Assembly (NCBI RefSeq): GCF_000236805.1
Contig: NZ_AGFX01000031.1
Coordinates: 102,847-166,846 of the forward strand
Direction of reading: 5' to 3'
Origin: Paenibacillus peoriae KCTC 3763
GTDB taxonomy: Bacteria > Bacillota > Bacilli > Paenibacillales > Paenibacillaceae
Length of the DNA stretch: 64,000 nucleotides
In this document: positions 26,318 through 34,798 of the stretch, piece by piece
How the letters are laid out: the number at the start of each line of letters is the position of its first letter
Numbering within the stretch: position 1 is the first letter of the stretch
The notes under the pieces: generated by a model
Seen by the model: the letters and a program-made list of their open reading frames with translations, nothing else
Databases searched by the model: none
What the model was told of the DNA's origin: nothing
Position numbers and translations under genes: made by a program

Positions 26318-26890
26318 TTATGCTTTAATAGCATTCCAGCTCATTTGAATCATGTTCTCGATATTAGCAGTACTGAATTCATATTCGCCATTTATATACT
26401 CTTTCCCCATTTGGACAAATGGCAGACAGGAGTAAGTAACCAAAAGATTCGTTTCCGAGTCCTTAAATAGACCTTCCCTGACCCCCCTCTCGAATAAGGC
26501 ATACATCGGCTTGAATACACCACCGTTTTGATCTTTACAGCTTTTGCGTATAAACGGTGAGTCAAGAAACTGTTCCATTAACAGAAAGTTAGCTTTATTG
26601 TTCATAATATAATTGGAGTAATTGCGTAATATTTTCTCAAGATTATCCTTAACTGACATATCCGCCGTTACACCTTTAAACATCATCTGATGCATTTGTT
26701 CCTTTAGGTTAAAATATAGTTTAATCAGCAAGTCTTCTTTACTTTCGAAATAAAAGTAAATAGATGATGAAGAGATGCTTGCCCTCTTCGCAATTTTGGA
26801 CATGGAGATATCGGACAGACCTATTTCATTGAGAAGTTCAATGGTTGTATGATAGATGAGTTCCATTTTGTTATCAGTTTTATTTTTCAT
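26318..26890 (-). CDS. TetR family repressor
   Basis: 190-residue regulator with the N-terminal HTH (NEIGLSDISMSKIAKRASIS, then SSIYFYFESKEDLL) and a C-terminal ligand domain of the TetR_C type. The ATG at 26890 is only 6 nt downstream of the predicted -10 box and has no ribosome binding site, so the mRNA may be leaderless. Operators in its own promoter and before the aldo/keto reductase gene suggest a small detoxification regulon that responds to a hydrophobic or electrophilic ligand. Confidence 0.85.
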   Translation of the reverse strand: MKNKTDNKMELIYHTTIELLNEIGLSDISMSKIAKRASISSSSIYFYFESKEDLLIKLYFNLKEQMHQMMFKGVTADMSVKDNLEKILRNYSNYIMNNKANFLLMEQFLDSPFIRKSCKDQNGGVFKPMYALFERGVREGLFKDSETNLLVTYSCLPFVQMGKEYINGEYEFSTANIENMIQMSWNAIKA

Positions 26891-26896
26891 AAACAC

Positions 26897-26925
26897 AGTA
26901 TAATCGAACGTTCGATCAAAATCAA
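26897..26925 (-). promoter_or_regulatory. tetR promoter with operator in the spacer
   Basis: Minus strand: -35 TTGATT (26920-26925), exactly 17 bp, -10 TATACT (26897-26902). The 14-bp palindrome ATCGAACGTTCGAT occupies 26903-26916, inside the spacer, which is a classical autorepression arrangement. Confidence 0.75.
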
Positions 26926-26984
26926 TTTAATGACCGAAATATTTCTTTATCGAAGCATGTCTTTGCCGTCAATCTTTATGGAGG

Positions 26985-27661
26985 TAGTATTTCTCGCACT
27001 TAAGGGTGCCCCAGAATGCTTCCATTGGACCATTATCGATGCACTTTCCTACTCTCGACATACTCTGCGTCATTCCGTGTGCCTCTAAGCACCTTTTAAA
27101 GCCCCATGACGTGTATTGAAAACCTCGGTCACTATGCAAAACATTGGCGATGTTCCGGGTGCAGCTTTGAAAGCCAAGTCCAGTATTGTGAAAACGAGGC
27201 TATTGCTATTTGAATGACCAAGGATGTAGGCCACAATGGATTATCGTGAAGATCTAAGATGGCTCTAAGATAAGCTTTCTGCTCCCTTCCGTACTTCATT
27301 TCAGTTACGTCGGTCACCCATTTCTCATTCGACTTCTCGGCAGTAAATCTACGGTTCAACACATTCTCCGATAGTTGTTCAGGGGTGGATTTAACGTATT
27401 TCTTTTTCTTACTGCGAATAACCGATTGGATGCCTGTCAGTTTCATCAAGCGGTAAATCCGCTTGTGGTTAATCGCATGATCTAGCTGTTCTGAACGCTG
27501 ATTTCCCGATTTAACCACTTATAGTAGCCTGAACGGGGAATGCTGCCACTTTGCATAGGGGCTATCTTTTCCGCAGTATCCGTTAATTTTTGACATAGAA
27601 AAACTCCCCTTGCTAATCAGGTTTTATTATTTCACCTGTCTACCTAAAGGGGAGCATATCA
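26985..27661 (-). pseudogene. degenerate IS3-family insertion sequence
   Basis: The minus strand encodes part of an IS3-type OrfB transposase: INHKRIYRLMKLTGIQSV, NEKWVTDVTEMKYGREQKAY with the first catalytic Asp, and LRAILDLHDN. After that the frame breaks, and fragments of the second catalytic region appear in other frames down to about 26985. OrfA is mostly missing. One terminal repeat, 27638-27658, is preserved; its reverse complement ATGCTCCCCTTTAGGTAGAC recurs with two changes at 60688. Confidence 0.8.
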
Positions 27662-27685
27662 ATATTGGGCTGACCTAGTAATACG

Positions 27686-27730
27686 AAGGGGCTGCCCCAA
27701 GTCAAAAATGACTGAACTGCCCCTTTTCGC
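27686..27730 (-). terminator. terminator of the stalk-domain gene
   Basis: GAAGGGGCTGCCCC..AGTCA pairs with TGACT..GCCCCTTTTC. It follows the gene ending at 27759 on the minus strand. Confidence 0.6.
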
Positions 27731-27758
27731 TATTACAAAAATTTGTGTTCACAGCACA

Positions 27759-28730
27759 TTAGGGTGTTGATATAGGCGTTAATGATGTTGGCTGCTCGTA
27801 TATGACCACGGACTGGCTCTCAGGCTCCCATTTAACATTGGCTCCCAAGGCCTCTCCGATCACCCTTACAGGCACCATTGTCGTCCCGTCCACTATGGAT
27901 GCCGGCTGCTCGATAGAATACGACTGACCGTTAATATATACGTTGGAGCTGTTAACAAATAATTTGACAGTTACGCCGTTACGAGTGACAATAACAGCCT
28001 TTTCTTTCGGATCCCAGGAAACCTTTGCATCCAAGGCTTCGGAAGCTGCTCTAAACGGAACCAGTGTAGTTCCATTGCGATTAATCGGCTTGGTTTCGTA
28101 TTGTTTACCGTTCACGAACAGCTTCATACCTGACTGCTGTCCAGCTTTCTTCGACAATTCACCTAGCTTTTTGTAGCTGTTCAAATCAGTCACATCAGCC
28201 AGCACCGCTTCCTCCTGCATGTAAACAGCATCTGTTACATTTCCATTTTGAGCTAGCAGATCAGCTGCCTCAGCCAGTGCTTTTCCGGAATTCCGGATCA
28301 ATTCGAGTTCAGCAATCTGCTCCGGAGTCAATCGGTCCGGGTATTTCGTAAGCAGCAGGTTCGCAATAACCGCTCCTGCCGGCTTGTCCTTCGTATTTTC
28401 TACCGCGTTAAGCAGACCCTTGTACCCGTTGTGTCCCTTGTGACCATTGTGGCCTTTGGACCCTCCGTATGTATCATCCGTTACTGCGGCAGGTGCATCT
28501 TCACCCTTTATGCCGGATGCTTTATCGTTTGGCTTTTTGGACTGATCATTGTCTGAGTCATGCGGTTTGCTTACCTTTTCCCTGTTTTTCTCATTCACTT
28601 CTTTAACAGTTGTCTTTGCTTCCTGCTTGTTCTCTTGACCATTTCCGTGCCCCTGCTTGGCTGCAGCGGTTTCTGCTGTCAATCCCAAGACCAGTATACA
28701 CGCTAATAAGGCTGTCCAAGTGTTTCTCAT
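27759..28730 (-). CDS. secreted stalk-domain (copper amine oxidase N-terminal-like) protein
   Basis: 323-residue exported protein. The signal peptide is MRNTWTALLACILVLGLTAE, with cleavage after AAA. A long Lys/Asn/Gly-rich region with GHNGHKGHNGYKG repeats follows at about residues 80-110, then helices. The C-terminal 110 residues form the Cu_amine_oxidN1 stalk domain (LFVNGKQYETKPI, LVPFRAASEALDAKVSWD, TTMVPVRVIGEALGANVKW). Such domains are common in Paenibacillus cell-surface proteins and are thought to bind the wall or act as spacers. AAGGAGG before ATG 28730 fixes the start. No enzymatic part is seen. Confidence 0.8.
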   Translation of the reverse strand: MRNTWTALLACILVLGLTAETAAAKQGHGNGQENKQEAKTTVKEVNEKNREKVSKPHDSDNDQSKKPNDKASGIKGEDAPAAVTDDTYGGSKGHNGHKGHNGYKGLLNAVENTKDKPAGAVIANLLLTKYPDRLTPEQIAELELIRNSGKALAEAADLLAQNGNVTDAVYMQEEAVLADVTDLNSYKKLGELSKKAGQQSGMKLFVNGKQYETKPINRNGTTLVPFRAASEALDAKVSWDPKEKAVIVTRNGVTVKLFVNSSNVYINGQSYSIEQPASIVDGTTMVPVRVIGEALGANVKWEPESQSVVIYEQPTSLTPISTP

Positions 28731-28978
28731 GATGCGATTCCTCCTTATAGTAAGACCGGGCTCCAATGTCCCTAGATGTATTAACGGCTTCTATAAGCTG
28801 ATTTTTTATCTTTTTTTTACTAATGGGTGAAACGCCATTAGAGCTACAGCGTAGATTGCCAATCTAGTCTAAAATTTTAATATACGCTTGACCGATTTCC
28901 ACAGTATAATGGGATTTACACATGCATTTTTAAGCGTTAGCCTATACATTCGCATAATAGAAAGAAGATGAAACAGAC

Positions 28979-29896
28979 ATGTTTGGCACCATACTTTTGG
29001 ACGTTGTTTTACCTATTTTTGTACTCATTGGCTTGGGGTGCATTATGCAATATTATTTCCGACTGGATTTGTACACCTTGGCTAAAATCAATTTTTACTA
29101 TATCACCCCTGCGGTAGTGTTTACGGGCCTTTATAATTCGGAAATATCCTTAATGCTCATGGGTGAGGTCTCGCTTTTTTATGCCTTATACATAGCTATT
29201 CTGTACGTGATCAGCACAATCGTTGCCCGATCTCTGAAATACAGCCCCGGGATGCGCGGAGCCTTTACAAACAGCGTTATGCTAGATAATTCAGGAAATT
29301 ATGGTCTGCCAATCAACCAATTGGTGTTCAAAGGTGATCCACTCGCCATTTCTGTTCAGGCTCTGATTATGACCTTTCAAAGCTTTGTTACGTTTACATA
29401 CGGTACATTTGTTGTACAAAATGGCAAAGCCAATACCCGAAGAATTTTAATTAATTTTTTAAAAATGCCTGTACCCTACGCGCTTGCGCTGGGCTTGCTG
29501 CTGAATGTGCTGCATACTCCATTGCCTCATTTACTAAATGAGCCTTTGAATTATATCAGTCAATCGATGGTTGCCGTTGCTCTGCTTACTTTGGGGGCAC
29601 AAATTGTGCAATATCCCTTCCGTTTGCGCCGTGCAGCCGTGTATATCAGTATGGTACTGCGCCTGATCGCAGGTCCCATAGTCGGTTTTCTGATTGTATC
29701 GCTGCTTGGTCTTAAAGGAATTCCGGCTCAGGCACTGCTCATTGCATCCGGTATGCCTACTGGCGTTAACACAAGTATTCTGGCGGAAGAATATAAAAAT
29801 GAACCTGATTTTGCCGCACAAACGGTATTGCTTTCCACGATTGTGAATGTCATAACGATGACGCTGTTGATTTCCGCATCCAAGTACCTTGTATGA
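28979..29896 (+). CDS. auxin efflux carrier (AEC) family transporter
   Basis: 305-residue membrane protein with about ten hydrophobic segments in two five-helix repeats. The pattern matches the AEC/MdcF family (MFGTILLDVVLPIFVLIGLG at the start; SVMLDNSGNYGLPINQLVF with the crossover Asn-Tyr-Gly-Leu-Pro; SGMPTGVNTSILAEEY). The family exports or takes up organic acids such as malate. The ribosome binding site (AGAAGATG) is weak. It is a single gene followed by a clear terminator. Confidence 0.8.
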   Translation: MFGTILLDVVLPIFVLIGLGCIMQYYFRLDLYTLAKINFYYITPAVVFTGLYNSEISLMLMGEVSLFYALYIAILYVISTIVARSLKYSPGMRGAFTNSVMLDNSGNYGLPINQLVFKGDPLAISVQALIMTFQSFVTFTYGTFVVQNGKANTRRILINFLKMPVPYALALGLLLNVLHTPLPHLLNEPLNYISQSMVAVALLTLGAQIVQYPFRLRRAAVYISMVLRLIAGPIVGFLIVSLLGLKGIPAQALLIASGMPTGVNTSILAEEYKNEPDFAAQTVLLSTIVNVITMTLLISASKYLV

Positions 29897-29919
29897 CGGG
29901 CATTACCATTCCACAGTTT

Positions 29920-29952
29920 AAACGCCTTTTCGAACGAGGGCGTTTCTTTTTT
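29920..29952 (+). terminator. terminator after the AEC gene
   Basis: AAACGCC (29920-29926) with GGCGTTT (29939-29945), followed by CTTTTTT. Confidence 0.85.
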
Positions 29953-30030
29953 GCTAAATACAGAACATTTGTTCTATTATTCTTCTTTTTCTTATGGCGG
30001 ATGTGCGTTTTATGGAGATATGAGGCAACA

Positions 30031-30100
30031 AGAGACGGTTTTTCTATTTTGAATTTTTCATATAGTGAAATAGTTATTACAGAAATCTGCAACCGTCTCT
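30031..30100. repeat. inverted repeat enclosing a 40-bp dispersed repeat
   Basis: AGAGACGGTT (30031-30040) and AACCGTCTCT (30091-30100) form a perfect 10-bp stem. The loop holds an AT-rich 40-mer (30038-30077) with core AATTTTTCATATA that recurs at 34362-34401 with 36 of 40 identities. Neither copy codes for protein. Confidence 0.55.
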
Positions 30101-30139
30101 TTCTACATTGGTAAGACATTTTCTTTTAAAAAACGATTT

Positions 30140-30604
30140 TTAGCGTTTGAGGTGAGCATGCGGCGCTTTATCCGATACGAGATTCAAAACGATATTGTGC
30201 TCCAGAAGCGCCTTCAGTCCGCAAAGGACAATTGTAAAGCCCTCCGTTGACACTATGGCTTGCTTTACGATGTCATCACCATCTCCCTTAAATCCGGTGT
30301 TGGTAATCGTAACGAGCGTTTCATTCTCCGCCCGGGAAGTAAATATCCATTCAACTGTAGTGCCAAATTCGATGAGGATTCGCTTGTTTTCCTCCACTTC
30401 CTTTACCTCCACGTTTGCGGAAACACCGTACATCTCCCAATCCCATCGAACACGTTCTCCTGTTTTTAAGCTTCCGCTACTTTTGGTGAACCAGAATTTT
30501 GTGGTGACTGCAGGGTCGATAAAAGCCTCGAACACCTCTTTTACCGGTTTTCTAATTAACATTTCCGCTCTTGCGGCCGGTTGATGACTTAAGGTTAACT
30601 TCAT
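30140..30604 (-). CDS. SRPBCC/AHSA1-type START-like protein
   Basis: 154-residue protein of the Bet v1/AHSA1 fold with a hydrophobic ligand cavity. MLIRKPVKEVFEAFIDPAVT and TKFWFTKSSGSLKTGERVRWDW are typical of the SRPBCC subgroup in Bacillota. AGGAAGG precedes ATG 30604. The ligand and role are unknown; these are often linked to small-molecule binding or stress. It is monocistronic. Confidence 0.8.
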   Translation of the reverse strand: MKLTLSHQPAARAEMLIRKPVKEVFEAFIDPAVTTKFWFTKSSGSLKTGERVRWDWEMYGVSANVEVKEVEENKRILIEFGTTVEWIFTSRAENETLVTITNTGFKGDGDDIVKQAIVSTEGFTIVLCGLKALLEHNIVLNLVSDKAPHAHLKR

Positions 30605-30728
30605 AATTTCATCCTTCCTGTTTGCCTGATGGCTAGCTAGCTTGATACTTTCTTATTTTACCTCGTTCAAAGGCTGTACATGCTCCAAAATGTTTACCGT
30701 CCGAAGCCTGCAATAATGGTTGAACAGC

Positions 30729-30763
30729 AAAAAGCCAGCTCACTCATACAGAGTGGCCGGCTT
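30729..30763 (-). terminator. terminator of the xyloglucanase gene
   Basis: AAGCCAGCTCACTC pairs with GAGTGGCCGGCTT, followed on the minus strand by five T. It lies 87 bp after the stop at 30850. Confidence 0.7.
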
Positions 30764-30849
30764 CATTGCAAGCTTTAAACAGTTGCAGGAATCGCAAGGC
30801 TTATTGCTAAAAAATTAGCCTTGTGTGCCTCTAATATGTCTAACTAGAT

Positions 30850-33800
30850 TTACGGTTCAATTCCCCACTGTTTGCTGCCAGATAAATAAGCGGTTATTTT
30901 GCTTGAATCCTTCATGCTGCTTGATGCACTGTCAAAGGAATAATCATCAAGTTGCGAGTAGTTGGTCCAATCCACCTTGGATATCCGGGTTTGCAACTCG
31001 ACACTTTGACCAGGCTCTAAATACCCTGCTGTAGATTTAAAGCCGATTTCCGCGTAAGTATCCGCTCCCGCTTTTGGATTGGACAATTTTTTAAAGCTGG
31101 CGAATACATTGGATGCACCATAGTTAGACCAATCCGTGAAGAAATTCAGGTCTTTCTCCCCGTTTATGGTAAAGTAATAGCGCAGCGTCACATCCGCTAA
31201 TGAAACGCGAGAAGTGCCTGTGTTAAAGATTTTAATTCTAGGATTAATTGTATTGGTTGTATCCATCAAACTGCCGTTGTATGCCTGTACCTTCAGAACG
31301 CCCTGCTCTGTTCCAGGCTCAGTCCCTGGGTCCTTTCCTGGATCGGTTCCCGGATCAGTACCTGGGTCTTTTCCTGGATCAGTTCCTGGATCCTTCCCTG
31401 GATCGGTTCCAGGATCCGTTCCCGGGTCACTAGGTGTTTTGTCCTTCACTGTAACGACAAATTGAGCATCGCCACCTATATTGAAATGGAACGTCAATGA
31501 TGTGTTTCCTTTTGGAAGTGTGGACAAATACTTACTGGTAAGGGTTACCTTTTCACCGTCAAGTTTATAATCCTCATCTTTCTTTAATACCGTGCTGCCC
31601 TGCTGGATTTCATCCAGCGTATTGCCGTTCAGTGTAAGTTTGACAGAAATATCATCATAGCTGTCGTCCGGCCCATAAGTTGCAGCCGTAGGGGTAATCG
31701 TGGACTGAGCCGGAGCCTCTTCGCCGCTCAAGCGGTCCGCCACGAGAATTCCTCGTCCATTGGTTCCCAGATACGCACGTCCGTAGACCCGAGGGTCGCC
31801 GATAATCGTCGTCACCCGTGCATACTGGTGTTCGTCATCGTTAATACGTACCCAGTTCGCGCCGCTATCATCTGAACGGTAAAATCCACGTACACCATCG
31901 ATTTTGCCGACGATGAATACGGCCGCATTTGTGCGGTTCGGAGCTGCTTTGCCGAAGCCGACAAAGTCTGCTTGCTCGACATTATCCAGCTTGGTGAAGG
32001 TAGCGCCGGAATCCTTGGAATGCCACAGGCCGTATGCCCCTCCATCCTCGGAGCCTCCAGCTAACCACACCTCTCCTTCCACACCGCGGACAGCACCGAT
32101 ATCCGCATTGCCTTGATTTGGCAATCCAGTTGCCGCAGATGCCTTGAAGGTAGCCCCTCCATCGGTGCTCGTATATACTTTTCCAGCCGCAAATGCGTAG
32201 TATTTGTTCGGGTTCACCCTGTCAGACACAATCTTGGCATTTGCCGGAACACCTGTGCTCGCTGTCCACGAATTACCGGATGTCTTGGAGTAAAATACCC
32301 CTTTATCCGATGTGCTCCACAGTAAGCCATTGCCATCAGCAGCTACAGCAATGCTGCCTCCTCCCGCAGTGCCAGAAGGCTCGCTGTTGGCTTTATACCA
32401 GTTCGCTCCGCCATCATGGGAGAATCCGATGGATTTGGCATTTGGATCTTTTTTGTAATCCGCCTTGCCAACCCGTGCCATAAAGCCAGGATTTGACTCT
32501 GAATAATCTATGCTTTCACTGCTTGTAAAGGTTGGAGTATCCAGCATTTTAGCCGGGGCCTTGAACAAGTCGTCATGTCTAAAGCCGGAGACATCACCGA
32601 CTCCGCTCACCAAAGGTGCACCGCTTGGAGGACTCACCAAATCCAGAATGGCCGTTTCCTCTATACCCTGGGCTGCTACCGAAATGTCTATCTTCCCGCC
32701 TTTATCCCAGTTGGTCAGATTTTTGGAGCCATAAATTGTAGCCCCCGTACCATACATCATACGGTCTGAATTGAATGGGTCAATCTCCAGATCCCCAATC
32801 ATCCAGCCAAGCTTCGGAGATACCTCAGGCGGAGCAGGAATCGTATTAAAGGTCAGCCAAGGCGCGGCCGTGATATCCTGATTATATCTCAACTTACGAT
32901 TTGGATAATATTCGAATTCCCAAATAGGGCTCCAGGTTGCCCCACTGTCTGTGCTGCGATAAATAAGTGCATCAGGCCACCAGGAATTCAGCGTAGACAC
33001 CATCAGAGTACCCGGCTTCTGCGCATCTACTGCCAAGCCGCCATATCCAAAATAATTGTCCGAACTGCTACTGGCGACAGGACTTATGTTAGTCCATTGA
33101 CCGCTGGCCGCATTCAATTTCCACACTTCACCTTTTGTCCCGTCGTATGGACCTGCTCCATCGCTATACGTGATGTACAAATTTCCGTCCGAGGACAATA
33201 CGCCATGGTGCGGCAAATAACCCGTTGGTTGTCCCGCCACAGCAGACCAGGTCTTCCCGCCGTCCGTACTGCGGTACACACTTTCCTTCTTATCGGCTAC
33301 ACCCACATAAATCGTCTGAGTCGCTTTATCGGAAGAGCCTGTTTTCTTATCAAATGTAATCCAGGCTAAGCCTATGTTATCACTTGTATACTCATTTGAA
33401 GGGTCTTGCACAAAGTCGCCGGGATTCGGGAAGCTGGCCACCTTGCTCCAGGTCTCCCCGTAATCATCACTTCTCCACAAACCATTGCCGCTGCGTGCCC
33501 CGAAGAACAAAATATTGTTCTTATTCGGGTCAATCGTCAGTCGTTCACCCATCGAACGTCCCGGCATGTTCCCCCCGACCTTAAAAGGAAGCTTGGTTGT
33601 CTTCCACGTATTGCCCCGGTCGGTCGAACGCATAATTTGCCCATTTTCCTTGTCCCAGGAATTGGTATACGTACCTGTAGCAATATATACCCGATTGGGA
33701 TCGACGGGGTCGGTGGCCAGCGCATCTACCCCATTTTTGTTCCAGTCATCCCAGCCGACGGAATCCGTTAACGGAATCCAGCTCTCTTTGGCAGCATCCC

Positions 33801-34029
33801 AGCGGTAAGCTCCTCCGATATCCGTACGGGCATATATCAGATCCTTTTCCTTTTCATTAAAAATAATACCGGGCACAAACCCGCCGCCTCCGCCTGTAAC
33901 TACACTCTTCCAGCTGTACTCATCACTTGGTGGTGCCGCATGCACCTGTGCTGCCATCCCCGGCCAGGAAGCTCCTGCGATCATAAGCGCCAGACATGCA
34001 ACTCCTAATTTGCTTTTTGCCTTTTTCAA
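30850..34029 (-). CDS. GH74 xyloglucanase with X2 and CBM3 modules
   Basis: Secreted endo-xyloglucanase of about 1059 residues. A TTG at 34029 with GAGAGGATGG upstream gives a clean signal peptide (KKAKSKLGVACLALMIAG...VHA). The GH74 double seven-bladed propeller spans about 30-750. It includes many BNR-like Asp-box repeats (STDRGNTW, SDDYGETW, STDGGKTW) and the two catalytic Asp regions YARTDIGGAYRW and VSGVGDVSGF. Next come an X2 domain (SQSTITPTAATYGPDDSYDD), a Pro-Gly-Thr/Lys-Asp linker and a C-terminal CBM3 (LKVQAYNGSLMDTTNTINPR...). It cleaves plant xyloglucan, with CBM3 anchoring it to cellulose. It is a single gene with its own terminator. Confidence 0.93.
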   Translation of the reverse strand: MKKAKSKLGVACLALMIAGASWPGMAAQVHAAPPSDEYSWKSVVTGGGGGFVPGIIFNEKEKDLIYARTDIGGAYRWDAAKESWIPLTDSVGWDDWNKNGVDALATDPVDPNRVYIATGTYTNSWDKENGQIMRSTDRGNTWKTTKLPFKVGGNMPGRSMGERLTIDPNKNNILFFGARSGNGLWRSDDYGETWSKVASFPNPGDFVQDPSNEYTSDNIGLAWITFDKKTGSSDKATQTIYVGVADKKESVYRSTDGGKTWSAVAGQPTGYLPHHGVLSSDGNLYITYSDGAGPYDGTKGEVWKLNAASGQWTNISPVASSSSDNYFGYGGLAVDAQKPGTLMVSTLNSWWPDALIYRSTDSGATWSPIWEFEYYPNRKLRYNQDITAAPWLTFNTIPAPPEVSPKLGWMIGDLEIDPFNSDRMMYGTGATIYGSKNLTNWDKGGKIDISVAAQGIEETAILDLVSPPSGAPLVSGVGDVSGFRHDDLFKAPAKMLDTPTFTSSESIDYSESNPGFMARVGKADYKKDPNAKSIGFSHDGGANWYKANSEPSGTAGGGSIAVAADGNGLLWSTSDKGVFYSKTSGNSWTASTGVPANAKIVSDRVNPNKYYAFAAGKVYTSTDGGATFKASAATGLPNQGNADIGAVRGVEGEVWLAGGSEDGGAYGLWHSKDSGATFTKLDNVEQADFVGFGKAAPNRTNAAVFIVGKIDGVRGFYRSDDSGANWVRINDDEHQYARVTTIIGDPRVYGRAYLGTNGRGILVADRLSGEEAPAQSTITPTAATYGPDDSYDDISVKLTLNGNTLDEIQQGSTVLKKDEDYKLDGEKVTLTSKYLSTLPKGNTSLTFHFNIGGDAQFVVTVKDKTPSDPGTDPGTDPGKDPGTDPGKDPGTDPGTDPGKDPGTEPGTEQGVLKVQAYNGSLMDTTNTINPRIKIFNTGTSRVSLADVTLRYYFTINGEKDLNFFTDWSNYGASNVFASFKKLSNPKAGADTYAEIGFKSTAGYLEPGQSVELQTRISKVDWTNYSQLDDYSFDSASSSMKDSSKITAYLSGSKQWGIEP
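31309..31431. repeat. tandem repeat encoding the Pro-Gly-Thr-Asp linker
   Basis: About 120 bp of imperfect 12- to 18-bp repeats (GGATCCGTTCC and variants) inside the xyloglucanase gene. They encode PGTDPG/PGKDPG units between the X2 and CBM3 modules. Copy number is likely variable between strains. Confidence 0.85.
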
Positions 34030-34548
34030 TGAATGCCATCCTCTCTTTTCGTTTGAACATAACGTCATACCTGCTGTCAAAAATTAGCCAATTCGATCCT
34101 CCGTTTCAACTCGTTTCAGCCCACAACTCAAACTGACTTCTTCCGTCTCCACCTCCAATCATGCGATGAAATATAAAAAGAAGTCACCAATTAAGCCTTT
34201 CCTTTCCAAATAAGGGCTTACATTGTGCGTCTCATTCAATACATTCGTCATTTTTCTCCTATTTCCTTGTGTAAAAATTCAAGAATATGTAATATTACCT
34301 ATATAATTTATGTACTTTTACTCCTGCTAAAACGCTCCATTTACCGCTTATTCCATCTTCTTTTTTCTATTTATAATTTTTCATATATTGAAATAATTAT
34401 TTTAATTTCTTGTTTCCGTACATGTCAAAATTCCTCGATAAATGCCAAAAAACCGCGTTATGCGCGGTTTTAGCAATTTTCTGCCGCAGCTGATGCCCCG
34501 GTAGAATTCAATTAATTCCATATTATTACATGCATCCAAATGCCAATG
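34030..34548. other. AT-rich intergenic region upstream of the xyloglucanase gene
   Basis: No gene. It contains the second copy of the 40-bp AT-rich repeat (34362-34401) and a hairpin terminator, AAACCGCG/CGCGGTTT at 34450-34470 with flanking A and T runs. The xyloglucanase promoter must lie here but no strong -35/-10 pair could be chosen. Confidence 0.5.
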
Positions 34549-34688
34549 CTAAAAAATGTTGCCCGCAAAGAGCACGCTCATCGAAATCAAAATGAAGATG
34601 GTGATGGGCATAATGAGTTGTAAATGCAGCCCTCCCTTGTTCTCAACCGTTTCGAGTCGCCGTTTGTAATCCAGTGCCCATTTGGCAC
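34549..34688 (-). other. 46-codon membrane-protein tail or small membrane ORF
   Basis: An open frame, TTG to TAG, encodes KWALDYKRRLETVENKGG followed by one hydrophobic helix (LIMPITIFILISMSVLFA) and a short end. It is bracketed by terminators. No ribosome binding site is visible. It looks like the intact C-terminus of a larger membrane protein whose 5' part is gone; it is not recognised. Confidence 0.35.
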
Positions 34689-34732
34689 CCAATCAGGATG
34701 ATCTATGGTTTAATCGAAGAACTCAATTGACA

Positions 34733-34773
34733 TCGCACAAAAGAGCCGATAGGCAACGCCTCGGCTCTTTTGT
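34733..34773. terminator. bidirectional terminator
   Basis: GCACAAAAGAGCCGA pairs perfectly over 15 bp with TCGGCTCTTTTGTGC around an 11-nt loop. Confidence 0.85.
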
Positions 34774-34798
34774 GCTACCATCTCTTATTATGAATTTT

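Noticed and set aside
28440-28475. Short GGN-repeat in the stalk-domain gene as a CRISPR-like array
   Set aside because: The repeats are in-frame codons for Gly-His-Asn/Lys-Gly and have no spacers.
31214-31465. Plus-strand frame with many Pro-Gly-Ser repeats
   Set aside because: It is the antisense reading of the xyloglucanase linker and has no start signals of its own.
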